A DNA stretch of 36,432 bases from Candidatus Dojkabacteria bacterium (lineage in GTDB: Bacteria > Patescibacteriota > Dojkabacteria > JAHIVN01): assembly GCA_028696515.1 (NCBI GenBank), contig JAQVGX010000005.1:1-36432 (forward strand), given 5' to 3'. Made by a program: the position numbers and the translations under genes. Shown piece by piece: positions 15,254 through 22,180 of this stretch (within the stretch, counting starts at the first letter, position 1; each line of letters begins with the position of its first letter). The notes beneath the pieces are model-generated. The model worked only from the letters and a program-made list of their open reading frames with translations. It ran no database searches and was not told the DNA's origin.

Positions 15254-16189
15254 CTACTCGTAATCATATGTTACTTCCCAAATCCCGGATAGTATCTTTT
15301 TGAAATTCTCAAAATTGCTGTAAACATGCATTCTGGAAAGACTAAAGCGTCCATAGTATGAATGATCGATGGATTTTCCACAGGATACCGCAAATAGATA
15401 ACCGCTGGTTGCTACCGTTGAAACTGCACTTCCATTCGATCCGCATCCCGGGTAAGAAAAAGAAGTAACTCCTTTTCCAGTTACAGATTGCAACTTATAT
15501 TTACTTGTTGTGATTTCATAAGATAGTGTTGCAGGATCGGTTACAGGTATTAAGTCGATATGAGTTGCTGAGTGTGATTCTATAACCATGCCATTCTGCG
15601 ACATCTCCTGCAGCGCCGAAATAGGAATCCCTATTTTATCGGATACTATATAAAATACACCTGTAAAATCATATTTTTTTAGTATGGGATAGGCGTACTG
15701 AAAATTGTCATAGTTGCCATCATCGAAAGTTATCATAACTGATTTTTGCTTAGGATTCTCACCAAGCAAAAGCAAGTTATAGAGTTCGGCTGGGGTAAGA
15801 GATTTGTAGTGCTTCTTATCTAAATGTTTCATCTGTTTCTCAAACATTTCGGGACTTACAAAGTATGGTCTTGAGGATTTAGAGCTGGGGAGAGGAGCAA
15901 CATGATGGTAGGTCAAAATTGGAACCCTGACAGAATTTGGTCTTTGGTCAACTGGAATGAAATCATATTTTTCAGCAAAGTTCCAGGAATCAACTATAGT
16001 TCTTTGACTGAACGGATCCGGAGCTTGTTCTTCTGATTTTACTGATGGAATTTCCGGAAGAAGAGGGATCCTGGCTTTAGGTGAGGATAGTACAAATGCA
16101 ATCACCCAAATGATGACTAGATCACATATAACCAAGTAAAGAATCATTTTAGAATGGGAGATACTTGTCTTCTGCATTCTACGCAACAT
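15254..16189 (-). CDS. Membrane-anchored polysaccharide deacetylase (CE4/NodB domain)
   Basis: This 311-residue protein has an N-terminal membrane anchor (about 15-34) and an extracytoplasmic NodB domain that removes acetyl groups from N-acetylglucosamine polymers. Motif 1 is 'TFDDG' (154-158; Asp156 is the base and Asp157 a metal ligand). Motif 2 is 'SHSATH' with metal ligands His206 and His210. Motif 3 is 'FSYPGCG' and a late 'LSRMHV' gives the final motif. All catalytic elements are present, so activity on peptidoglycan or surface glycan is likely. A 'PILTYHHV' opening is typical of the secreted PgaB/YadE-like group. The gene is monocistronic and divergent from the following membrane-protein gene. 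Confidence 0.88.
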   Translation of the reverse strand: MLRRMQKTSISHSKMILYLVICDLVIIWVIAFVLSSPKARIPLLPEIPSVKSEEQAPDPFSQRTIVDSWNFAEKYDFIPVDQRPNSVRVPILTYHHVAPLPSSKSSRPYFVSPEMFEKQMKHLDKKHYKSLTPAELYNLLLLGENPKQKSVMITFDDGNYDNFQYAYPILKKYDFTGVFYIVSDKIGIPISALQEMSQNGMVIESHSATHIDLIPVTDPATLSYEITTSKYKLQSVTGKGVTSFSYPGCGSNGSAVSTVATSGYLFAVSCGKSIDHSYYGRFSLSRMHVYSNFENFKKILSGIWEVTYDYE

Positions 16190-16318
16190 TATTGCAGATA
16201 AGCCCTTGGACTACAATTGAATCATGTCTCTTGCTACTAATATGTTTGAAAAGATTGGGATTTGTTATAACATAAAATTTGTTCTAAACTAAAACGAAAT
16301 AACATCAGTAAAAAAATT

Positions 16319-17500
16319 ATGTCCGATCATAATAAATCGTTTACCATTACCTATGGTGGCTGGTATCAGAGAACAACTATACATCTGACAGAGATCTATG
16401 ACTTTATGAGGTCATGTAAAACACGGCTGAAGTTTTCGCTTCCTGTTCTCAAAAGTTTCCATGCCAGCTTAAAACTTAAAGAAGTTACACGGGAAGTCGG
16501 ATATTTGGAGTATGTTCAAGCAGAAACAACCGAAGGTATAATCATAAAATATTATGAGGATGGTTTGTATATTCTGAAGTTGCGTTCAAATGAAATATCA
16601 AAAGGGAAAAAATTGTTGCAGGACTATTATGAGAAGTCTTTTGAACCAGCGATTAAATACATTTTCTCACTTGGTGCTCCTATTCCGAAAATTCTTGCCG
16701 ATATTACAAGCGTGCACCCCACGGTGATAAGTTTGGAGAGTGATACGCCGTCAAATTTCGAGATAGATAAGGAGCTATATGGTGAGGTTTATAGCAGGAT
16801 TTCATCCGATGATATCACCGTTTACAAAACACCGGAATATATCTTTGCTCTTGCTGATAAAAAGAATTTTGATTTGCTGGATGATATTGTAGGTATGCAG
16901 ATATTTTTTAGAGAGTTCAAAGATCAGTTGGAAAAGTATGTTGATATTCATAGAATTGTTTGGGAAGATATAGATAAAATAAAAGATCAGAAATCAATCA
17001 AGGGGAAAGATGTAGACAAGGTGAGATTTAAACTCGAAATGTATAATAAAACGGTTAACCTGATTACCCATAGGATCAATCAGATGGGAACATATGTAAC
17101 CACTCGCGCCTCAATTTCCAAATCTCTGAAAATTGAAGAATATCTTGTTAATCTTTTTCAATACAAGTTTGAAGTTTTATCAAATACTCTTGAATACATA
17201 AAAGAGATTTGGGCAATGACAAATTCATATCTTCAATCTGCCATAAAGATAGTTGTCGAGATACAGGACGAAACCACTGATGCAAGCATAAAATCATTAC
17301 GAATTGTAACAGCACTTGGTGTTGTTGCAGGTTTGGGCAGATATCTTTTCCAAGAAGAATTTCCGAAGGTAACGATCGGGGGATTGGTCTATTTTGTTAT
17401 ACTCATACTATTTACCTGGCTGCTTGACTTACTGATTGTATGGATCTACAGGCAGATAAAATATAAGCTGAAGTTTGTAAAGGGGGTTACAAGATTTTGA
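16319..17500 (+). CDS. Uncharacterised protein with a C-terminal pair of membrane helices
   Basis: This is a 393-residue protein. The first 200 residues form a mixed alpha/beta soluble region; residues about 200-320 are long charged helices likely to form a coiled coil; the C-terminus has two membrane segments (about 328-345 and 355-380) and a short basic tail. This order recalls CorA-type channels, but the CorA 'GMN' motif between the helices is absent, so a transport function is not supported. No family is assigned. The gene ends just before the leader/tRNA-Asn promoter and has no clear terminator of its own. Confidence 0.6.
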   Translation: MSDHNKSFTITYGGWYQRTTIHLTEIYDFMRSCKTRLKFSLPVLKSFHASLKLKEVTREVGYLEYVQAETTEGIIIKYYEDGLYILKLRSNEISKGKKLLQDYYEKSFEPAIKYIFSLGAPIPKILADITSVHPTVISLESDTPSNFEIDKELYGEVYSRISSDDITVYKTPEYIFALADKKNFDLLDDIVGMQIFFREFKDQLEKYVDIHRIVWEDIDKIKDQKSIKGKDVDKVRFKLEMYNKTVNLITHRINQMGTYVTTRASISKSLKIEEYLVNLFQYKFEVLSNTLEYIKEIWAMTNSYLQSAIKIVVEIQDETTDASIKSLRIVTALGVVAGLGRYLFQEEFPKVTIGGLVYFVILILFTWLLDLLIVWIYRQIKYKLKFVKGVTRF

Positions 17501-17509
17501 TCAATATAC

Positions 17510-17538
17510 TTGCTCGAGTACTAACTGTGTGATAAAAT
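17510..17538 (+). promoter_or_regulatory. Promoter of the Asn/Gln-rich leader and tRNA-Asn-gatCA transcript
   Basis: TTGCTC (17510-17515), an exact 17-base spacer, then TAAAAT (17533-17538, five of six matches). The ATG of the leader peptide is 9 bases after the -10 box, the same spacing as the superoxide-reductase gene, which suggests a leaderless or near-leaderless transcript. Confidence 0.6.
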
Positions 17539-17547
17539 CTTTTTGTT

Positions 17548-17604
17548 ATGAAGCAATTTTTAAATAACCAAAATACTAATAATAACTCTCAAGCCGAGAG
17601 GTAG
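17548..17604 (+). CDS. Asn/Gln-rich leader peptide (candidate attenuator sensor)
   Basis: An 18-codon frame, MKQFLNNQNTNNNSQAER followed by TAG, contains six Asn codons (17563, 17566, 17572, 17578, 17581, 17584) and three Gln codons. It lies between a good promoter and a set of alternative hairpins upstream of tRNA-Asn and gatCA. In the trp and his operons of enteric bacteria, a ribosome pausing at such codons when the charged tRNA is scarce lets an antiterminator form. The stop codon lies inside the segment that would form the antiterminator, as that mechanism requires. Asn codons are AT-rich, so part of the enrichment could reflect base composition. There is no Shine-Dalgarno sequence; initiation would have to be leaderless. 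Confidence 0.6.
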   Translation: MKQFLNNQNTNNNSQAER

Positions 17605-17612
17605 TATTTTTT
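17572..17612 (+). promoter_or_regulatory. Leader hairpin 1:2 with a T-tract (protector/pause or terminator)
   Basis: AATACTA (17572-17578) pairs with TAGTATT (17602-17608), and CTCTC (17586-17590) pairs with GAGAG (17596-17600) around loop AAGCC. A run of T follows. In the attenuator model this is the 1:2 structure that forms when the leader is not translated; it may also terminate by itself. Confidence 0.6.
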
Positions 17613-17641
17613 GTTATTTGAATAATAAGAAGCTATCTCTC
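17596..17641 (+). promoter_or_regulatory. Alternative hairpin 2:3 (candidate antiterminator)
   Basis: GAGAGGTAG (17596-17604) can pair with CTATCTCTC (17633-17641): nine consecutive pairs with one G-U, across a 28-base loop. It uses the 3' arm of the first hairpin and the 5' arm of the terminator, so it cannot coexist with either. The leader stop codon TAG is the last part of the 5' arm. Confidence 0.55.
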
Positions 17642-17664
17642 AGGAAGAGAAGGCTTCTTTTTTT
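17627..17664 (+). terminator. Intrinsic terminator 3:4 upstream of tRNA-Asn
   Basis: AAGAAGC (17627-17633) pairs with GCTTCTT (17653-17659) and TCTCT (17636-17640) with AGAGA (17646-17650), loop CAGGA, followed by seven T (17658-17664). This is a strong rho-independent terminator placed 31 bases before the tRNA gene, which makes sense only if it is conditional or if the tRNA has a separate promoter. Confidence 0.75.
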
Positions 17665-17695
17665 CGTTTATGTTCTTTGTAAATTTATAGGATCA

Positions 17696-17771
17696 TGCCT
17701 GGTAGCGCAATTGGTAGAGCATCCGGCTGTTAACCGGACGGTTGCAGGTTCGAATCCTGCCCAGGCAGCCA
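17696..17771 (+). tRNA. tRNA-Asn (anticodon GTT), CCA encoded
   Basis: The acceptor stem TGCCTGG (17696-17702) pairs with CCAGGCA (17761-17767), followed by discriminator G and an encoded CCA. The anticodon arm is TCCGG-CTGTTAA-CCGGA, giving anticodon GTT for Asn. The T arm is GCAGG-TTCGAAT-CCTGC. The first pair is U1-A72, the identity element by which bacterial GatCAB recognises tRNA-Asn for transamidation, in agreement with gatC and gatA next door. A weak TTTATA element just upstream could be a separate promoter. Confidence 0.96.
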
Positions 17772-17818
17772 TTTAATTCTTCGATTTCAAGTTATCATAT
17801 CTTCCTGAATAGTATAGA

Positions 17819-18127
17819 ATGAATAATATGATCCCATCAAAGTTTTCTACAGTCGATCGATTATCAAGACTCACAAGAATCAAGTTAACCTCTAGCGAAA
17901 AGAAACGTTTTTCAAAGGAGCTTACAAAGTTCTCAGAAAGCGAGTTCCTGAAACGATCCTTATCTTGTCGTCCGGTGAGTCATCCGGCTGGACTCGTGAA
18001 TTCATTTAGAAGTAAAGGTACTAAACCAACTTTATCTCAACGTGAAGCGCTGAGGAATTCAAAATCAACTAAAAAGGGTTACTTTAAAACAGAACCGGAA
18101 CTTACATTTCCTCAATATGAGCAATAG
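17819..18127 (+). CDS. gatC: Asp-tRNA(Asn)/Glu-tRNA(Gln) amidotransferase subunit C
   Basis: GatC is the small subunit that wraps around GatA and holds GatB in the transamidosome. The 102-residue product opens with the family's helical start ('TVDRLSRLTRIKLTSSEKKRFSKELTKF') and ends with the usual 'F...EP' tail ('YFKTEPELTF'). The middle is longer and more basic than in textbook GatC. ATG 17819 and 17828 are both possible starts. It begins 47 bases after the tRNA-Asn gene and overlaps gatA by 11 bases, so it is translationally coupled to it. Confidence 0.8.
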   Translation: MNNMIPSKFSTVDRLSRLTRIKLTSSEKKRFSKELTKFSESEFLKRSLSCRPVSHPAGLVNSFRSKGTKPTLSQREALRNSKSTKKGYFKTEPELTFPQYEQ

Positions 18128-19592
18128 ATTGTACTCAAAAACAATTTGGGAGCTTATGGAGCTTTTGGGTGCTCGTGAAATTTCGAGTCAGGATATTCAT
18201 AAGGAAACCCAGGCCAATATCAGAAAATGGGAGCAAAAGGTCAACGCCTTTATTTCTTATTGTGAAATCTCAGGTTCTGTCAACAAGAAGGGGAAACTCT
18301 CGGGGATTCCTTTCTCGGTGAAAGATAACCTTAGTACACGTGGGGTTCTAACAACAGCTGGATCGGAAATACTAAAAGATTACATCCCTCCATTTGATGC
18401 TACTGTTGTGAAGAAATGTAAAGCTGAAGGTGGTTTTATCATTGGCAAAACAAACATGGATGAGTTCGGGCACGGATTTACTACAGAAACGTCTGCATTC
18501 AAAACAACTCGCAATCCTTGGGATCTAGAAAGACTCCCTGGTGGTTCTTCGGGAGGAGCGGCATCTGCAGTTGCAACTGGAATGGGGTTTTTTGCCCTTG
18601 CTACTGAAAATCTTGACTCTCTTCGTATGCCTGCCGCGGTTTGCGGAGTTGTAGGATTCAAGCCTACGTATGGAAGATGTTCCCGTTACGGGATCATAGC
18701 TATGGCATCATCTCTGGAATGTCCCGGGGTTATCACAAGAAATGTGGATGATGCAGCGTTGATTTTTAGTTTTATTGAGGGCAAAGACGAGAAAGATGCA
18801 AATTCTATGAATGTTAACACGTTTGATATTTCAAAGCTGGAAAGTTCTATTAGTTCTGATCTTAAAATAGGCTATTCACCAGCATATCTTGGTAAAGATA
18901 TAGATTCAGAAGTAAAGGCAGCATTCAAAGGTGTCGTAAAGAAATTATCTGATAATGGATTTGAAGTTGAAGAAATAGTAATTCCCGATCCTGAAGCTGA
19001 GGATTTTATGAATAACATCATTTACCGTTCTGAAGTATCAAGCAATTTGGCAAGATATGACGGTATCCGTTATGGCTATTCTGCATACAAGATTCGAGAT
19101 TTATTTGATCAGTATTTTAATACGCGAAGTGTCTTTGGTTCAGAAGTCAAAAGACAGATCGTGACCGATACACTTGCAGTGGAGGATAGTGAAAAGTTAG
19201 GTAGGATCTATATTGAAGTTCAGAAGCTGCGTGGTGAATTCTCAAAAAAGTGGAATAAGATATTTAAGAATGTAGATATTATGATAAGTCCCGCATCTCC
19301 GAATCTGGCCCTTCCGGTTGGTTTCGGAAGAAAGAGCGGGTTTATAGGTGGAGTTGTAGAGAAAAGAATAGCTGAAGAAGGCAAGGGCTACATGAGGCTG
19401 CAGGGGATGTATTCTGTACCAGCGGTCCTATATGGTTTCCCTGCAATTTCAGTCCCGATAGGATTGTCTAAAAATAAACTGCCGATAGGTTTGAACATTT
19501 TTGCAAACAGATTTGAGGATGAGAAAATATTGGACTTTGGAAATTATATCGAAGGGATGGTAGACTTTAAAGGTCTTCTAAATGAATTTTAA
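18117..19592 (+). CDS. gatA: Asp-tRNA(Asn)/Glu-tRNA(Gln) amidotransferase subunit A, altered active-site loop
   Basis: GatA releases ammonia from glutamine for GatB. The 491-residue length is normal for the amidase-signature family, and the Ser-cisSer-Lys triad keeps canonical spacing: K69 in 'FSVKDN', S144 in 'PGGSSGG' and S168. Flanking blocks are well conserved ('GKTNMDEFGHGFTTE', 'VVGFKPTYGRCSRYG', 'SSLECPGVITRNVDDAA'). However, the segment that is normally GSDTGGS, which forms the oxyanion hole, reads ATENLDS (162-168). The nucleophile remains but two Gly and the Asp-Thr are replaced, so activity may be reduced or altered. The change is a clean substitution without a frameshift. Confidence 0.92.
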   Translation: MSNRLYSKTIWELMELLGAREISSQDIHKETQANIRKWEQKVNAFISYCEISGSVNKKGKLSGIPFSVKDNLSTRGVLTTAGSEILKDYIPPFDATVVKKCKAEGGFIIGKTNMDEFGHGFTTETSAFKTTRNPWDLERLPGGSSGGAASAVATGMGFFALATENLDSLRMPAAVCGVVGFKPTYGRCSRYGIIAMASSLECPGVITRNVDDAALIFSFIEGKDEKDANSMNVNTFDISKLESSISSDLKIGYSPAYLGKDIDSEVKAAFKGVVKKLSDNGFEVEEIVIPDPEAEDFMNNIIYRSEVSSNLARYDGIRYGYSAYKIRDLFDQYFNTRSVFGSEVKRQIVTDTLAVEDSEKLGRIYIEVQKLRGEFSKKWNKIFKNVDIMISPASPNLALPVGFGRKSGFIGGVVEKRIAEEGKGYMRLQGMYSVPAVLYGFPAISVPIGLSKNKLPIGLNIFANRFEDEKILDFGNYIEGMVDFKGLLNEF

Positions 19593-19603
19593 TCAGAAAA
19601 TCT

Positions 19604-19972
19604 ATGAAATACAAGGAACTCACAGAAGAAGAAAAAGAAGTTATAGAAAACAAAGGGACTGAAAAGCCATTTACCGGAAAGTACTGGGATCATTTCAAAA
19701 AGGGGAAATATTTCTGTAAGAAATGCGGAGCAGTTCTCTATAGATCAAAGGATAAATTTAAATCAAGCTGCGGCTGGCCGAGTTTTGATGATGAAGTAAA
19801 GGGAGCTGTTAAAAGGGTTGCGGATGCAGATGGTGTTCGTACTGAGATTATTTGCGCGAACTGTGGAGCACATTTAGGTCACGTATTTGAAGGTGAGAAT
19901 CTAACAAATAAGAATGTTAGACATTGTGTAAATTCTTTATCGCTTGAATTTAAACCCGATGCAGAATGTTGA
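19604..19972 (+). CDS. msrB: Peptide methionine-R-sulfoxide reductase
   Basis: MsrB repairs the R-sulfoxide of methionine in proteins. The 122-residue protein has the two zinc-binding pairs (C38/C41 in 'FCKKCGA' and C84/C87 in 'CANCGAH'), the 'SSCGWPSF' block and the catalytic Cys108 in '[11 protein letters not shown]' (RYCxNS in most relatives). It is 11 bases downstream of gatA and overlaps msrA by 14 bases, so the Msr pair is carried on the amidotransferase transcript. Confidence 0.95.
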   Translation: MKYKELTEEEKEVIENKGTEKPFTGKYWDHFKKGKYFCKKCGAVLYRSKDKFKSSCGWPSFDDEVKGAVKRVADADGVRTEIICANCGAHLGHVFEGENLTNKNVRHCVNSLSLEFKPDAEC

Positions 19973-20498
19973 AACAATCTATCTGGGCGGCGGGTGCTTC
20001 TGGTGCATAGAGGCTGTTTTCAGACGTGTAAAAGGGGTTGTCAGTGTAACTCCGGGTTATGCTGGCGGGGAACTTGAAAATCCAACTTATTATGATGTTG
20101 TTACTGGAAAGACTGGTCATGCAGAAGTTGTGAAGGTGAGTTTTGATAACGATGAAATTTCTCTTAAAGAACTACTTGATATTTTCTGGAAGATACATGA
20201 TCCTACAACTCTGAATCGGCAGGGCAACGATGTGGGAACTCAGTATAGATCAATAATTCTTTATACTGGGAATGAACAAAAAGCTATAATTGAGGAATCA
20301 TTAGATAAGCTCAAGCAAAAAGGTATAGGTGTTGTTACTGAAGTTAAGAAGTTTGATAAGTTTTATGAAGCTGAAATTGGACACAAAGAATACTATGAAA
20401 AGCATCCAAATCAGCTTTATTGCCGGTTTGTGATCGATCCGAAGATCAGAAAGTTTAAAGACAAATTCTCTAAATACGTTTCTGAGAGGCAGAATTGA
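19959..20498 (+). CDS. msrA: Peptide methionine-S-sulfoxide reductase
   Basis: MsrA repairs the S-sulfoxide of methionine. The chosen start ATG 19959 gives 179 residues; an upstream in-frame TTG at 19944 is less likely because it lies deeper in msrB. The catalytic motif GCFWC (Cys13, about residues 12-16) is followed by '[18 protein letters not shown]', '[11 protein letters not shown]' and '[11 protein letters not shown]', all standard. The resolving pair with MsrB covers both stereoisomers. Their position between gatA and gatB is unusual. Confidence 0.95.
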   Translation: MQNVETIYLGGGCFWCIEAVFRRVKGVVSVTPGYAGGELENPTYYDVVTGKTGHAEVVKVSFDNDEISLKELLDIFWKIHDPTTLNRQGNDVGTQYRSIILYTGNEQKAIIEESLDKLKQKGIGVVTEVKKFDKFYEAEIGHKEYYEKHPNQLYCRFVIDPKIRKFKDKFSKYVSERQN

Positions 20499-20572
20499 CG
20501 ATTTATTGATAAGTATAATAGAAGAAGTATTTGTGTTAAAATTTGTAAATTAAGTTCATAAGTTATATCCAG

Positions 20573-22051
20573 ATGGCTAAAGGAAAAGTTTACCAACCAG
20601 TTATTGGTCTTGAAGTGCATCTTCAGTCGAAAACAGAATCAAAAATGTTTTGTCCTTGTCCGGCTGACTACTTCGGCAAAGAACCAAATACTCAAACGTG
20701 TCCTACCTGCCTGGGGTTGCCGGGTGCTTTGCCAAGTATCAATGAGAAAGCTATCGATCACTGTATAAAGCTAGCCCTTGCGCTTCACTGTAAGATAAAT
20801 AAGGAAACCAAATTTGATAGAAAGAATTACTTTTATCCTGATCTGCCAAAGGGCTATCAGATATCACAATATGATCAGCCTATCGGCTATGAAGGATATC
20901 TTGAGATAGATATCGATGGAGATGCTCGAAGAATTCGAATTACCAGAGTTCATCAGGAAGAAGATACTGGCAAATCGATTCATGAGAAGGATCATACATT
21001 ATTGGATTTTAATAAGTCAGGGGTTCCGCTTATTGAGGTCGTATCTGAACCTGACTTCGAAACAGTTGAAGAAGTTATAGAATATGCAAAAGAATTGAGG
21101 CGAACTGTCCGCTACCTTAGGATCTCTGATGCTGATATGGAAAAAGGCCAGATGAGGTTTGAGTTAAATATCAGTTTGAAAGAAGCAGGGGCAAAGGGTC
21201 TTCCTGATTACAAAGTTGAAGTGAAGAATATTGGCTCAATCTCAGTTCTAGAAAAAGTTATCAATTCCGAGATCAAGCGTCAGAGCACAATTCTTCAAAA
21301 AGGTAAAAATCCTGTTCAGGAAACTAGGGGGCTTAAGAATATGAGTGGAGAGACCCTGTCTCAGAGATTCAAGGAAGGAAGTTCTGACTATCGATATTTT
21401 CCCGAACCGGATCTGCCGCCCATCGAAATAGACGATGCCTGGATAGAAAGAGTCAGCGAAGAAATTCCAGAGCTACCTGGTGATAAAAGAAAACGATTCG
21501 AAAAGCAATACGGACTTGAAAGAGATGTCATCCGAAATATTACAGTAAATCGGAAAAGAGCAGACTGGTTTGAGGAAGCTGTAAAGGGAGCATCCAAAGA
21601 AGTAGCTATTGAGGTTGGGAATTGGATGATTGGGGATTTCAAGAGACTTTTGAATAACTCCAAACTTAAAGTCCAAAAATCCTCGCCAAAGGCGAGCCAG
21701 CCTATGGCTGGAAAGTTAAAACCCAACTATCTCGTAGAATTGGTTGAGCTTCATAAGTCGGGGAAAATTTCAGGCTCAGTTGCCAAGCAGGTTCTGGAAG
21801 AATCATTCAAAACGGGAAAGTCCCCAAATGAAATTGTGAAGAAAAAAGGGCTTGAGCAGGTGAGTGATTCGGAAGAATTGGAGAAAGTTGCGCAAAAGGT
21901 TATGAGAGATAATCCGAAGGTTGTTGAAGAGATTAAAGGTGGCAAGGAGCCCGCTATTCAGTTTCTAGTTGGGCAGGTGATGAGGGAGACGAGAGGTAAA
22001 GCAAATCCAAAAGTTGTGGAAGAATTGCTAAGGAAGGAATTTGGTCTGTGA
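20573..22051 (+). CDS. gatB: Asp-tRNA(Asn)/Glu-tRNA(Gln) amidotransferase subunit B
   Basis: GatB phosphorylates the misacylated Asp or Glu on the tRNA and amidates it with ammonia from GatA. Family blocks are intact in this 492-residue protein: 'VIGLEVHLQ', 'CPTCLGLPGALP' (zinc Cys), 'RKNYFYPDLPKGYQISQYD', 'EEDTGKS', 'KSGVPLIEVVSEPD' and 'YRYFPEPDLPP'. The helical middle domain and YqeY tail (about 300-492) bind tRNA. Between them, residues about 370-380 are encoded by a 30-base double hairpin absent from normal GatB. It is 74 bases downstream of msrA with AT-rich candidate -10 sequences between, so it may have a promoter of its own. Confidence 0.96.
   Translation: MAKGKVYQPVIGLEVHLQSKTESKMFCPCPADYFGKEPNTQTCPTCLGLPGALPSINEKAIDHCIKLALALHCKINKETKFDRKNYFYPDLPKGYQISQYDQPIGYEGYLEIDIDGDARRIRITRVHQEEDTGKSIHEKDHTLLDFNKSGVPLIEVVSEPDFETVEEVIEYAKELRRTVRYLRISDADMEKGQMRFELNISLKEAGAKGLPDYKVEVKNIGSISVLEKVINSEIKRQSTILQKGKNPVQETRGLKNMSGETLSQRFKEGSSDYRYFPEPDLPPIEIDDAWIERVSEEIPELPGDKRKRFEKQYGLERDVIRNITVNRKRADWFEEAVKGASKEVAIEVGNWMIGDFKRLLNNSKLKVQKSSPKASQPMAGKLKPNYLVELVELHKSGKISGSVAKQVLEESFKTGKSPNEIVKKKGLEQVSDSEELEKVAQKVMRDNPKVVEEIKGGKEPAIQFLVGQVMRETRGKANPKVVEELLRKEFGL
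21682..21711 (+). repeat. In-frame double-hairpin element inside gatB
   Basis: Two perfect palindromes abut: CTCGCC-AAA-GGCGAG (21682-21696) and CCAGCC-TAT-GGCTGG (21697-21711). Together they make exactly 30 bases, encoding about SPKASQPMAG in the linker before the GatB tail domain. The GC-rich structure contrasts with the AT-rich gene and preserves the frame, as do the palindromic elements inserted in Rickettsia genes. No second copy was seen in the window. Confidence 0.65.
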
Positions 22052-22061
22052 ACTGTTGGGA

Positions 22062-22085
22062 GGTTCCATTGGGGGTAATGGAACC
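22062..22085 (+). terminator. Hairpin at the end of the gat cluster
   Basis: GGTTCCATT (22062-22070) and AATGGAACC (22077-22085) form a perfect 9-bp stem with loop GGGGGT, 11 bases after the gatB stop. The following sequence is A/T-rich rather than a T-run (the nearest, TTTTTTCTTTT, is about 25 bases on), so it may be a terminator or an RNA-stabilising hairpin. Confidence 0.5.
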
Positions 22086-22180
22086 AATAATATATAAAGA
22101 TCCACCATTTTTTCTTTTGTATGTTACTTTATTTTATAAATAAAGTTTATTATATAAGGTTACTTTAGTGTAAAGTAGTT

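Noticed and set aside
16319-17500. CorA-type magnesium channel
   Set aside because: The two C-terminal helices fit the topology, but the essential GMN motif is absent.
17500-17700. T-box riboswitch upstream of tRNA-Asn
   Set aside because: I see no stem I architecture or T-box consensus AGGGTGGNACCGCG; the region is too short and contains a translated-leader arrangement instead.
12152-22051. UGA-as-glycine code known from some CPR lineages
   Set aside because: TGA terminates GH1 (12154), msrB (19972) and gatB (22051) at their family-typical ends, so the standard code applies.
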